A stretch of DNA of 41,433 nucleotides from a virus, in IMG/VR virus record IMGVR_UViG_3300048839_000432, positions 1-41,433 of that record; one strand, 5' to 3'. The stretch's first letter is position 1, and every line of letters starts with the position of its first letter. The position numbers and the translations under genes were made by a program. The notes under the pieces are model-generated. The model did no database searches. It saw nothing but the letters and a program-made list of their open reading frames with translations, and was not told where the DNA came from. This document shows positions 6,396 to 14,496 of the stretch, piece after piece.

Positions 6396-6403
6396 TATAT
6401 TTG
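6396..6403 (+). promoter_or_regulatory. Promoter of a predicted small RNA
   Basis: TATATTTG, a perfect TAnnTTTG box with no ORF start nearby. The predicted start is near 6410 and a strong terminator ends at 6482. Confidence 0.6.
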
Positions 6404-6409
6404 CATCGA

Positions 6410-6482
6410 GGCGTTTTGTTGTGAAGAACACCACTCTTAACAAGAGAACTTTAAAGGCTGTTTATTCAGCCTTTAATTTTTT
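6410..6482 (+). ncRNA. Predicted small RNA of about 73 nt
   Basis: It is bounded by a perfect -7 box (6396-6403) and an intrinsic terminator (6451-6482). Inside is a small hairpin CTCTT-AAC-AAGAG. No convincing coding frame occupies it: the one plus-strand frame crossing it starts inside the zinc-ribbon gene and has AT-biased composition. The start is approximate. Confidence 0.6.
6451..6482 (+). terminator. Intrinsic terminator
   Basis: Perfect 10-bp stem TTAAAGGCTG / CAGCCTTTAA with a 6-nt loop and a T6 tail. Confidence 0.85.
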
Positions 6483-6801
6483 AAAGAACTTTATATAATA
6501 CTTGTAATATCTGTTTTATTTATTCCATATATATAACCTTTTCCAATCAAATGTTTTTTCTCTTTGTGTCTGTTTTTTATAACACATTGTGTTTTAGCGA
6601 ATTAGCGTAAATAGTACACATTTATAGTTTTCCTATACTCTCTCTCTATATTTTTTTTGGGGAAAATTAAAAAAAAATTTTTTTTTCAAAAAATAGAAAA
6701 AAAGTGTACTTTCGTACTATTGTGCGTTATTCTACTTAAAATCAAGTAGTTATAAGAGTATCAATTTTTTTATAAAATTATCAATTCGTACTGGAGTGTT
6801 G

Positions 6802-6848
6802 CGTATTATATTTTTTTTATCTTTTTTTATCTTCGTATTATATTTTTT
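6802..6848. repeat. 15-bp direct repeat in AT-rich tract
   Basis: CGTATTATATTTTTT at 6802-6816 and again at 6834-6848, 32 bp apart start to start. Candidate iterons or unwinding element. Confidence 0.6.
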
Positions 6849-6857
6849 GGTATTATT

Positions 6858-6996
6858 GCCAAAAATATTGTAACAGCCGAAAGATTTTTAAAATCCTCCC
6901 CTGACTACTTTATTCTTCCGCTAATGAACTGGCTGTTTTTTTTAGCATAAAGAAGAAATAAGGGAAAGGGGGACTTTTTTAACAGCCAAAAATATT
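6858..6996 (+). promoter_or_regulatory. Switch-like leader before the primase-helicase gene
   Basis: AACAGCC occurs at 6872-6878 and 6981-6987, with its complement GGCTGTT at 6931-6937 followed by a T run. The middle segment can pair with either copy. A pyrimidine stretch (6895-6919) can also pair with the purine stretch 6950-6973. The outer 12-mer GCCAAAAATATT is directly repeated at 6858 and 6985. The layout resembles an attenuator or antiterminator; the ligand or trigger is unknown. Confidence 0.45.
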
Positions 6997-7003
6997 AGTA
7001 CTT

Positions 7004-9400
7004 ATGGAAGTAACGCTTTTTAAAAACATCTTCGACAAAGAGACCGCCTATATTGTCGATGTAACTAAGGTTTTCGAGAGAATTAGAAATTCTAAACATA
7101 TCGAAATAATAAAAAAAATTAGATTTTTAAAACATAAACAAGATGGTGGACAGGAAATTCAAAGCCTAAAAAAACAACTACCTGTTATCTGTTTTAGCGG
7201 CACGTTCAACCGTAGAACATCTGCTAATATTATTAGTCATTCAGGACTTATTTGCCTCGACTTCGACCACTTTGAGAATGAAGAAATATTAAAGGATAAT
7301 AGAGAAAAATTAATTGCCGATAAATATACGTTCGCTTGTTTTTTATCGCCAAGCGGTGATGGATTGAAGTGTGTTGTGAAAATTCCCCCAGAGAGAGATA
7401 ATCATAAAAAATATTTTGAGGCTTTAGAAAAATATTATAACAATAAATACTTCGATATTAGTGGCAGCGACATTGTTCGTGCGTGTTTCGAGAGTTTCGA
7501 CCCTGACATATTCATCAATGAAAATAGCGAGACATTTACCGAAATAATTATTGAAGAGGTTGCCGAGCTTGGTACTAACGTGCCGAGAGTTGCAGTCAAT
7601 TCGCAGAATAGAATTATTGAGAATTTATTAAAATGGTTTAATTCTAAATACAGAGTTGCAAGTGGTGTTCGTAATAACAATTTGTTCAAGTTGGCAATAG
7701 CGTTTAACGATTTTGGTGTACAAAAAATCGAAGCAGAAAATGTGCTGAACTACTACCTAGAAAAGGGTTTCGACAAGAAAGAACTTGAAGCGATATTAAA
7801 TTCTGCATATCGTAATACTGCTAATTTCGGCACTAAATTTTTTGAAGATACTTTGCTAAAAGACAAGCTGCAAAAGGCTGTAAGGAGTGGCAAAAGTATT
7901 AAAGAAATAAAAAAAGATTTCAAAGAATTTAACGAAGAAGATATTACTACTGCCTTATCAGATGTTCGGGAAACTCTTGCTATTACTGACTTTTGGAACT
8001 ATGATAAGAACGGTAAAATTTCCTTGTCGCACCACAATTTCAAATTTTTTCTTGAAGAAAGAAATTTTTTTAAATTCTACCCACAGGCTAGTGGCTCTTA
8101 CATTTTCGTTAAGGTAGAGCAAAATCTAATTGACGATATTTTTGTTCCGCAAATAAAAGATTTCACGCTCAAATATCTCGAAGGTCGCACAGATATTGGC
8201 TATGCACCATTCGACTTTATGGCTAACAACACGAAGTATTTTAAAGAAGATTATCTTTCTTTTTTAAAAACAACGGAGGTAGCGTTGATGGAAGATACGC
8301 TCGATACTTGCTATTTATATTTCAAGAATTCAGCTGTAAAAATTACTAAAAACAACGTAGAAAAAATTAGCTACATTGACCTTGATGGCTATATTTGGAA
8401 GAAACACGTTATTGATAGAAACTACGAAGAAGATGACGATGTAGAAAGTGTTTTTCAAAAATTCATCTATTTAATTTCAGGAGAAAATCAGGAAAGATTT
8501 TTATCTTTAGTTAGTGTTATAGGCTATCTACTACACTCGCACAAAACTCCGGCTAACAATAAAGCGATAATATTAAACGATGAAACGATAAGTGAGAACC
8601 CCAACGGAGGCAGCGGCAAGGGGTTGTTTTGGAACGCAATATCGCACATGAAAAAAGTAAGCAGTATTGATGGAAAGCAGTTTGATTTTAACAAAAGTTT
8701 TCCATACCAAACGGTAAGCCCTGACACACAGATTTTGGTATTTGATGACGTTCAAAAAAACTTTTCGTTTGAAAATTTGTTCTCTTTAATTACAGAAGGA
8801 ATTACAATTGAAAAGAAAAATAAAGATGCTATTAAAATTCCTGTTAGTGCAAGTCCTAAGATAGTTATAACAACTAACTACACTATTAAAGGGGTTGGCG
8901 GAAGTTTCGAGCGAAGAAAATTCGAGGTAGAACTTAGCAGCTACTTCGGAGCACACCGCACACCGCTAGACGTTTTCGGACATCTATTGTTTGATGAATG
9001 GAATGATATTGAGTGGCGGAGGTTTGATAATTTCATGATTTATTGCGTAAAATATTACCTCGCACATGGGCTTGTTTCTCAAGAATATCAGAATTTAGAA
9101 ATCAGAAAATTCATAAATGAAACATCTTTTGAGTTCAACGAATGGTGCGAAGACGGAAATCTGCCAGTAAATTCACGACTTTCAAAAGCGGAGAAATATC
9201 AAGAATTCATTGAGGCTTATCCCGACTATAAAAAATATTTATCACAAAAACGATTTACAAAATTCATAGAATATTATGGAAAATACAAATCGTATATTAT
9301 CACACAAGGCAACAGCAACGGCATAAGATGGGTGCAAATTAATACTAATAATAAAACCGAAAATGATAACATTACGGCAGTACCAGAGGGAGATTTCTAG
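7004..9400 (+). CDS. Primase-helicase with BT4734/VirE-N-like N-terminal domain, 798 aa
   Basis: The N-terminal region (about 1-180) has GLICLDFDHF (81-90) and SPSGDGLKCVVKI (115-127), hallmarks of the BT4734-like/VirE-N domain related to archaeo-eukaryotic primases. A helical linker follows (about 205-285). The C-terminal SF3-type helicase has Walker A GGSGKG (535-540) and Walker B ILVFDD (about 577-582). It would initiate replication by unwinding and priming. It begins after a structured 5' region and overlaps the downstream helicase gene by 38 bp. No Shine-Dalgarno sequence is present, as is normal for Bacteroidetes. Confidence 0.88.
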   Translation: MEVTLFKNIFDKETAYIVDVTKVFERIRNSKHIEIIKKIRFLKHKQDGGQEIQSLKKQLPVICFSGTFNRRTSANIISHSGLICLDFDHFENEEILKDNREKLIADKYTFACFLSPSGDGLKCVVKIPPERDNHKKYFEALEKYYNNKYFDISGSDIVRACFESFDPDIFINENSETFTEIIIEEVAELGTNVPRVAVNSQNRIIENLLKWFNSKYRVASGVRNNNLFKLAIAFNDFGVQKIEAENVLNYYLEKGFDKKELEAILNSAYRNTANFGTKFFEDTLLKDKLQKAVRSGKSIKEIKKDFKEFNEEDITTALSDVRETLAITDFWNYDKNGKISLSHHNFKFFLEERNFFKFYPQASGSYIFVKVEQNLIDDIFVPQIKDFTLKYLEGRTDIGYAPFDFMANNTKYFKEDYLSFLKTTEVALMEDTLDTCYLYFKNSAVKITKNNVEKISYIDLDGYIWKKHVIDRNYEEDDDVESVFQKFIYLISGENQERFLSLVSVIGYLLHSHKTPANNKAIILNDETISENPNGGSGKGLFWNAISHMKKVSSIDGKQFDFNKSFPYQTVSPDTQILVFDDVQKNFSFENLFSLITEGITIEKKNKDAIKIPVSASPKIVITTNYTIKGVGGSFERRKFEVELSSYFGAHRTPLDVFGHLLFDEWNDIEWRRFDNFMIYCVKYYLAHGLVSQEYQNLEIRKFINETSFEFNEWCEDGNLPVNSRLSKAEKYQEFIEAYPDYKKYLSQKRFTKFIEYYGKYKSYIITQGNSNGIRWVQINTNNKTENDNITAVPEGDF

Positions 9401-10664
9401 TAGAGGTTTAGAAATTCTCAAACAATATTCATTGCTATATTTAGCGATGGAAGTTCGTACAGGCAAAACCTTTACAGCCCTTGATATTGCTAATAATTTC
9501 GGAGCGACAAATGTTTTATTTGTTACGAAAAAAAAAGCAATAAAAGGAATAGAGAACGATTATAACGCCTTTAACCCTACGTTCAAAATGAACATTATAA
9601 ACTACGAACAATTACACAAAGAAACTAATGTTTACGACTTGCTAATTATTGATGAAGCCCATTGTTTAGGGGCGTTTCCAAAGCCATCAAAGAGAGTTAA
9701 GGAATTATTAAAGTTATCTAAAAACAAACCGATAATATATTTAAGCGGCACGCCAACGCCCGAAAGTTGGTCCCAAATATTCCATCAACTTTTCATTAGC
9801 AGCTTTTCGCCTTTTTGCATTTACAAAACTTTCTATAAATGGGCGTACACATTTGTTGATATTGGCAGAGTTTATAGGGCTTACGGAGTGCAAGCGAACG
9901 ACTATAAGAACGCACGAATAGAAAAGGTTAAAGAAGAAATAAAACATATTATGATAACACACACACAAGCAGAAAGTGGTTTTGAAAGCACTGTAAACGA
10001 AAATATTTTAACAGTAAAAATGAAGCAATACACCTACGCATGGTGTGAGAAATTGCGAAAAGACCGTATAATAATTGGGAAGAAAGAAACAATCTTAGCG
10101 GATAGCCCCACGAAGTTATTATCGAAATTACACCAACTATACAGCGGAACGGTTATTTTTGAAAGTGGAGAAAGTTCTGTTACCGATAACTCGAAAGCAT
10201 TGTTCGTGCAGCAAAAATTCAAAGACAAAATTATTGGCATTTTTTATAAATTCCAAAAAGAATACGATATGTTAAAGGAAGTTTTTGGCGATAATATCAC
10301 GAATGACCTAAACGAATTTCTTAGCGAAGATTGTAATAAAAATATTGCACTACAAATAGTATCAGGAAGGGAAGGAATATCACTCGCAAAGGCGGACTAT
10401 CTTGTGTATATTAATATCGACTTTTCTGCTCAAAGTTACTGGCAGAGCAGAGATAGGCTCACAACTATAAACAGGAAAAACAATACCGTCTATTGGATTT
10501 TTGCGGAAAACGGAATTGAGTTTGATATTTATAATGTAGTGAAAAATAAGAAAAAATACACCACTAAACACTTTGAAGAAAATGAAAGAAAGAGACTTGC
10601 AAAAAAAATTAATAAAGCAACTGGAGAACAGCGGCTACTATGTTTTGAAGCTGATAATGACTAA
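9363..10664 (+). CDS. SF2 (SNF2-like) DNA helicase, 433 aa
   Basis: Motif I MEVRTGKT (29-36), motif II DEAH (97-100), motif III SGTPTP (128-133) and a motif VI-like QSRDR (361-365), where family members normally have QxxxRxxR. Such short SNF2-like helicases are common in phage replication modules. It overlaps both neighbours: 38 bp with the primase and 83 bp with the VRR-NUC gene. It probably remodels forks or recombination intermediates together with the VRR-NUC nuclease. Confidence 0.88.
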   Translation: MITLRQYQREISSRGLEILKQYSLLYLAMEVRTGKTFTALDIANNFGATNVLFVTKKKAIKGIENDYNAFNPTFKMNIINYEQLHKETNVYDLLIIDEAHCLGAFPKPSKRVKELLKLSKNKPIIYLSGTPTPESWSQIFHQLFISSFSPFCIYKTFYKWAYTFVDIGRVYRAYGVQANDYKNARIEKVKEEIKHIMITHTQAESGFESTVNENILTVKMKQYTYAWCEKLRKDRIIIGKKETILADSPTKLLSKLHQLYSGTVIFESGESSVTDNSKALFVQQKFKDKIIGIFYKFQKEYDMLKEVFGDNITNDLNEFLSEDCNKNIALQIVSGREGISLAKADYLVYINIDFSAQSYWQSRDRLTTINRKNNTVYWIFAENGIEFDIYNVVKNKKKYTTKHFEENERKRLAKKINKATGEQRLLCFEADND

Positions 10665-10827
10665 TAAGCCAGGCATACCGGACCTGCTATGCCTCAAAGC
10701 CGGAGAACCCCCACTATTCATCGAAGTCAAGGCGCATAACGGTAGATTGTCAGCGTTGCAGAATTTCCGCTCCAAAGAATTAATTGAACGTGGTTTTGAT
10801 GTGTGGCTAGAAGCGGCAGAAAAATAA
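10582..10827 (+). CDS. VRR-NUC domain nuclease, 81 aa
   Basis: A minimal stand-alone VRR-NUC protein: GIPD (31-34), EVK (48-50) and LSALQ (56-60) give the PD-(D/E)XK-type catalytic set. ATG 10582 is preferred over the in-frame TTG at 10573. Phage VRR-NUC proteins cut branched DNA. The gene lies 83 bp inside the end of the helicase gene in another frame, which suggests co-expression. Confidence 0.88.
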   Translation: MKERDLQKKLIKQLENSGYYVLKLIMTNKPGIPDLLCLKAGEPPLFIEVKAHNGRLSALQNFRSKELIERGFDVWLEAAEK

Positions 10828-10852
10828 ATATTTTTTATTTAAAAATTATTGC

Positions 10853-10860
10853 TACATTTG
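10853..10860 (+). promoter_or_regulatory. Host-type -7 box
   Basis: TACATTTG, 22 bp upstream of ATG 10883. Candidate promoter for the small membrane protein and the terminase genes. Confidence 0.55.
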
Positions 10861-10882
10861 CACAAACTAAATTAAAATAACT

Positions 10883-11032
10883 ATGGGAACATTAATAGCA
10901 CTTATAGTATTCGCTGGTATAGCAATAGGCGTACTCGCTTTATTTCGTAATCTTATACTTTGGTATTTTAAAATTGATGAGCAAATAAAAATACTCAAAA
11001 AAATCGAGGAAAATACAAGAAAAACAACATAA
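10883..11032 (+). CDS. Small single-pass membrane protein, 49 aa
   Basis: Reads MGTLIALIVFAGIAIGVLAL then a cytoplasmic-type basic helix (KIDEQIKILKKIEENTRKTT). One transmembrane segment spans about residues 3-20. It lies between the replication module and the terminase, behind a host-type promoter. Role unknown; possibilities include superinfection exclusion or lysis accessory, without direct evidence. Confidence 0.72.
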   Translation: MGTLIALIVFAGIAIGVLALFRNLILWYFKIDEQIKILKKIEENTRKTT

Positions 11033-11056
11033 CTATAATAGTTTTAAGTAGTTACA

Positions 11057-11362
11057 ATGGCAGCACCTAAAAATCATCAAAAATGGGGAGGCAGACAAAA
11101 GGGCGTGTCAAACAAAGATACAACCACTATACGCAAGTTCTTAGCCCACGTTACCGATAATAATAGAGAAAGGTTTGAACAAGAACTTTCTTTGCTTGGA
11201 GGTAAAGATTACGTAACAGCATTCCTACAATTACTCGAATATTCAACGCCAAAATTAGCGAGAGTTGAATATACGGACGACACAGATACAAAAGTAAATA
11301 TTGACTTCTCTAAATATTCAAAAGAAGAACTTGAACAGCTTAGAAGTTTACTCGATAAGTAA
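11057..11362 (+). CDS. Probable small terminase subunit, 101 aa
   Basis: The N-terminus has the basic WGGRQKGVSNKDTTTIRKFL pattern (residues 10-29), like the DUF5681/terminase-small 'GGRPKG..NK' signature. The rest is helical with a C-terminal EELEQLRSLLDK. Position directly upstream of and overlapping terL supports a packaging role: recognising the packaging site and regulating TerL. Confidence 0.72.
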   Translation: MAAPKNHQKWGGRQKGVSNKDTTTIRKFLAHVTDNNRERFEQELSLLGGKDYVTAFLQLLEYSTPKLARVEYTDDTDTKVNIDFSKYSKEELEQLRSLLDK

Positions 11363-12743
11363 AGACAAGGTAGAAGCGGAACTATGCAGACGTAGTTTCT
11401 ACTTCTTCTCTAAGGAAGCGTTCAAACAGTTGCATAACGGTAAAGAGATTGACACTAATTGGCATATAGAATTTATATGTGATAAGCTGCAAGAACTAGC
11501 AGAGAATTTAATAAAAGGCAACAAAAGAAATAAGCATTTAATTATTAATGTACCACCACGAACATTAAAGAGTGAACTAACAAATGTGTTCTTTAGCATT
11601 TGGTTATGGGTGCGAAAACCCGATATTCAATTTGTTTCAAGTTCCTATTCTCATGGATTGAGCCTTAAACTTTCTTTGGCGGCAAGAAGAATAATAGAGA
11701 GCGATTGGTTTATAAAATTATTTCCCGATATTCAATTAACGAAAGATGAAAACACAAAGTCAGTATTCAGCAATACACAAGGAGGTTTAAGATATACAAC
11801 CTCCACAGGCGGCACAATTACAGGAATGGGTGGGGACGTTATAGTAATTGATGACCCCCAAAACCCACAGTTAGCAAGGAGTGAAGTAGAGCGAACAAAC
11901 GCTAATTTATTTTTTGATGAAACATTAAGAAGTAGATTGAATGACCCCGAGAAAGGCATATTCATTATAATAATGCAGAGGTTACACGAAAAGGATTTAA
12001 CAGGGCATTTAATTTCTTTAGAGCCTGATAAGTGGGAGCATATAAACCTACCAGCAGAAAAGACAAATAGTATAACACCACAAGAACTTGCACTAAATTA
12101 TACAAATGGTTTATTATTTGAAAAACGATTAAATAAAGAAGTATTACAGGGCTTACGTATAGGATTAGGTAGTTATGGGTATAGCGGTCAATACTTGCAG
12201 ATGCCAAGCCCAGCGGAGGGTGGAATAATAAAAAAACATTGGTTTGAGATAGTAGAAGAAAAGAAATTAGTGTTCGATATGTTTGTAGATACTGCTTATA
12301 CGTCTAAGCAGAGCAACGACCCTACAAGCATACTTATAGGAACTAAAGAAGGAAATTTCTTTTACGTAAAAAATATTATTAGAGTGTGGCAAGAATTCCC
12401 TGAATTAATAAAAACAATTAAAGAAAACGCACAAAAATATTCAATAAAAAAAATATACATCGAGCCAAAAGCAAGTGGTAAAAGTATTGTACAGCAACTT
12501 AAAAAAGAAACGATGTTGAATGTAATAGAAGCCCCACCGCCTGACAAAGATAAGGTAAGCAGGGTAAATGCAGTAGCACCTATAATAGAGAGTGGTAGAG
12601 TGAAATTAATTGATGGAATATACATAACAGACTTCTTAGACGAATGTGCCACATTTCCCAACGGGCAACATGATGACCAAATAGATACATTGACAATGCT
12701 ACTAAGCAATAATAACAAATCATTCCTAAACCAATACGTATGA
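11301..12743 (+). CDS. terL: Terminase large subunit
   Basis: The ATPase part has the Walker A variant VPPRTLKS (84-91) and Walker B IVIDDP (181-186). The RNase H-like nuclease part has FVDTAYT (about 328-334) and the C-terminal HDDQIDTL acidic cluster. It pumps DNA into the prohead and cuts the concatemer. No ATG is available before the first conserved region, so the start is TTG 11301 or TTG 11331, inside terS. The final ATGA couples it to the next gene (12740). Confidence 0.93.
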   Translation: MTSLNIQKKNLNSLEVYSISKDKVEAELCRRSFYFFSKEAFKQLHNGKEIDTNWHIEFICDKLQELAENLIKGNKRNKHLIINVPPRTLKSELTNVFFSIWLWVRKPDIQFVSSSYSHGLSLKLSLAARRIIESDWFIKLFPDIQLTKDENTKSVFSNTQGGLRYTTSTGGTITGMGGDVIVIDDPQNPQLARSEVERTNANLFFDETLRSRLNDPEKGIFIIIMQRLHEKDLTGHLISLEPDKWEHINLPAEKTNSITPQELALNYTNGLLFEKRLNKEVLQGLRIGLGSYGYSGQYLQMPSPAEGGIIKKHWFEIVEEKKLVFDMFVDTAYTSKQSNDPTSILIGTKEGNFFYVKNIIRVWQEFPELIKTIKENAQKYSIKKIYIEPKASGKSIVQQLKKETMLNVIEAPPPDKDKVSRVNAVAPIIESGRVKLIDGIYITDFLDECATFPNGQHDDQIDTLTMLLSNNNKSFLNQYV

Positions 12744-13213
12744 CTACCGAAGAACTTAAAATGAAAATAGAATTGTTTGAAGAAAAAAAAGACCGAACAG
12801 TTCTTAAAGAATTACTCGATGCTTACAACTCGAACAGTAGAACTAAATACAAAGAGAGTGAGGTGTATGGCTGTTCATCATGCAGAGAAACAATTTTAAA
12901 CGCACTAAAGAAAGCGGTGGGGCTACCTTATGGGCGTTGGATTGCCGACCGCAAAACAAAGCAACAACGCTTCGCTATTTGTAGCGGTTGCCCCGAACTG
13001 ACAAACGGAATTATTAGAAGTTGCGGCACGTTTGGAATGGCAAAGTTTGAGTTTTATACAGGAGGTAAGAACTCAAAAAAAACATTTAAAGAAGTTCTGT
13101 TTATTGAGGCAGAAAAACATCGCAAACAAAACTTAAAGCAGCTTACTTGTGGTTGTTCAATAACATTAAAAATTCAAGGTATAAACGAAAAATGCCCCCA
13201 ACAAAAATGGTAA
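12740..13213 (+). CDS. Cysteine-rich phage protein of unknown function, 157 aa
   Basis: Contains YGCSSCRETI (about 43-52), CSGCPELTNGIIRSCG (about 81-96) and a C-terminal CGCSITLKIQG...C, enough cysteines for two zinc sites. The spacing resembles small zinc-binding phage proteins found near the packaging genes. It is coupled to terL by a 4-base ATGA overlap and to the chaperone gene by ATGGTAA. Perhaps a packaging or head accessory; no family named. Confidence 0.75.
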   Translation: MTTEELKMKIELFEEKKDRTVLKELLDAYNSNSRTKYKESEVYGCSSCRETILNALKKAVGLPYGRWIADRKTKQQRFAICSGCPELTNGIIRSCGTFGMAKFEFYTGGKNSKKTFKEVLFIEAEKHRKQNLKQLTCGCSITLKIQGINEKCPQQKW

Positions 13214-13767
13214 TAGAAATAAATAATAAAAAATATAAATTCCCCGAAACACTTGCAGACTTTACTTTTGAGCAATATGAGAAAGTGTTAAAAGCAAAGA
13301 GTGATGTGGAGGCGTTATGCTCGGTTGCAGGGCTCCCGATTGATGAAATACGCAAACTAAAAAAGAAACAAGTAGATGAATTGTTTATTGCACTTGAAAG
13401 CGTTGTAAAACAACTTGCAGACATTCCAAAAATTCAAATACCGAAGAAGATAGGAAAGTATAAAATGCCTACTGATTTCGATACAATAGAATACGGAATG
13501 TACGAAAGTGTTACCCACTACCTAAAACAAATATCAGACTATACCGCAGCAAGTCCGTATGTTTGTGCGGTGCTTAGTGGAGCAGAAACAAGCGAAGAAA
13601 CAGAGAAAAGAGTAATATATTTTAAGCAACAAAAATTCATTGATATTTATACTTACACCGCTTTTTTTTTGACTTCCGACAAACACTTGTCGCAAGATTT
13701 CCAAAAGTATTTGAAAACTCTAACAGCAAGTATTCCGCAGCCTTATCAGGTGCAGGGTACGACATAA
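13207..13767 (+). CDS. Probable tail-assembly chaperone, short form (186 aa)
   Basis: ATG 13207 overlaps the previous stop as ATGGTAA. Mostly helical, with the early TFEQYEKVLKAKSDVEALCS typical of siphovirus gpG-type chaperones. It carries a T9 run at 13662-13670 and terminates at 13765-13767 just as the next small gene starts (TAATG). See the entry for the frameshifted form. Tail chaperones coat the tape measure protein during tail assembly. Confidence 0.65.
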   Translation: MVIEINNKKYKFPETLADFTFEQYEKVLKAKSDVEALCSVAGLPIDEIRKLKKKQVDELFIALESVVKQLADIPKIQIPKKIGKYKMPTDFDTIEYGMYESVTHYLKQISDYTAASPYVCAVLSGAETSEETEKRVIYFKQQKFIDIYTYTAFFLTSDKHLSQDFQKYLKTLTASIPQPYQVQGTT

Positions 13768-13955
13768 TGAGTAATGAGTTGGGTGGTTATCTTAGCGTAT
13801 TTAATCTCGCAAAGGACATACAACATATTGCAGCTATCTACGGACGTAAAGACAAGGTAACTGACTATAATGTTATTGAAATATTTATGTACTTAAATTG
13901 CAAGAATTGGAACGATGCAATAGTTAGTGGAGCGAATGAGATTTACTCTAAATAA
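13207..13955 (+). CDS. Probable tail-assembly chaperone, -1 frameshift fusion (249 aa)
   Basis: join(13207..13671, 13671..13955). The -1 frame is open through the overlap (begins DFRQTLVARFPKVFENSNS) and runs into the small gene whose own ATG is at 13767, ending SGANEIYSK. This is the lambda G/GT arrangement: the short form and the fusion, with the T-like part binding the tail tube. A T-count sequencing error would also produce the appearance of a fusion, in which case only the long form exists. Confidence 0.6.
13665..13671 (+). promoter_or_regulatory. Slippery heptamer TTTTTTG for -1 frameshift
   Basis: In frame as T TTT TTG, inside a run of nine T. After slipping -1 the reading continues from GAC 13671 with no stop to 13955. 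It fits the X XXY YYZ rule. Confidence 0.65.
13767..13955 (+). CDS. Small ORF, normally the C-terminal part of the frameshift product, 62 aa
   Basis: It has its own ATG overlapping the stop of the upstream gene (TAATG), so separate translation by coupling is possible. Sequence such as VFNLAKDIQHIAAIYG is helical. It is in the same frame as the -1 extension, so it is best read as the T part of the chaperone. Confidence 0.6.
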   Translation: MSNELGGYLSVFNLAKDIQHIAAIYGRKDKVTDYNVIEIFMYLNCKNWNDAIVSGANEIYSK

Positions 13956-13969
13956 TTATTTCAAAAAGT

Positions 13970-14004
13970 GAAACACTTTTATTAAAATACAATAGTAAAA
14001 TTGC
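13970..14004 (+). promoter_or_regulatory. Phage late promoter copy 1
   Basis: GAAACAC (13970-13976), exactly 19 nt, TAAAATTGC (13996-14004), then 6 nt to ATG 14011. Same architecture as copies 2 and 3. Confidence 0.75.
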
Positions 14005-14010
14005 TGTTGT

Positions 14011-14496
14011 ATGTTAGAGCCTCTTATACTTGCCTTTCAAGAAATTTCTCTTAGCCACAAAGCGGTTGAGCGATTTTATCATGGCTTAGAGAATGAAGAA
14101 AATCCCGACTATGAGCAGAAATATCCTGCGGTAATAATGTTACCTGCTTCTATCAATCATTCGTTTGTCAACGGTCAACTAAACATTACCTACAACTGCA
14201 TATTCCAAGTATTAGACATACTGCCCGAAGATAGAAGTACAACGGATATTCGAGAGGGATTAGTAAAAACAAGCGATATATGGAAAGATATTATTTCACG
14301 CTTTATTATTGAATATAAGGGCGAAGAAAAAACAATTAATAGTAAGCTGTATCAAATGAATTTTGAAGTTGAAAACAGCACAGCAAATGCACTTGTAGAT
14401 TACCAAACATATAATAAGATTGGTTACGAGATTACGCAGCCATTTACGATAAGTATTAACGCAAACTATTGTTTAACTGAACAACTTTTTAGCTAA
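14011..14496 (+). CDS. Probable tail completion/neck protein, 161 aa
   Basis: First gene after late promoter copy 1. Mixed alpha/beta, with a helical start (MLEPLILAFQEISLSH) and beta-rich end; size and position next to a gp10-like gene fit a tail terminator or neck protein. No family is certain. It ends in TAATG overlapping the next gene. The predicted transcript starts at or near the ATG. Confidence 0.65.
   Translation: MLEPLILAFQEISLSHKAVERFYHGLENEENPDYEQKYPAVIMLPASINHSFVNGQLNITYNCIFQVLDILPEDRSTTDIREGLVKTSDIWKDIISRFIIEYKGEEKTINSKLYQMNFEVENSTANALVDYQTYNKIGYEITQPFTISINANYCLTEQLFS

Larger units (their letters stand above)
6318..7003. other. 686-bp region without protein genes: regulatory and possible replication origin
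   Basis: It holds the small-RNA unit (6396-6482), then a very AT-rich tract with long T runs, a 15-bp direct repeat CGTATTATATTTTTT (6802-6816 and 6834-6848), and the structured leader of the primase gene. An AT-rich tract with direct repeats beside the replication initiator gene fits an origin, but nothing proves it. Confidence 0.5.

Noticed and set aside
6256-6498. 80-codon plus-strand frame over the zinc-ribbon end and small RNA
   Set aside because: It starts inside the zinc-ribbon gene in another frame, covers promoter and terminator, and has biased AT-rich codons.
13962-13980. AAAAGTG / CACTTTT hairpin as a terminator before 14011
   Set aside because: It overlaps the GAAACAC element of late promoter copy 1 and is not repeated at copies 2 and 3. 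The stem is short.
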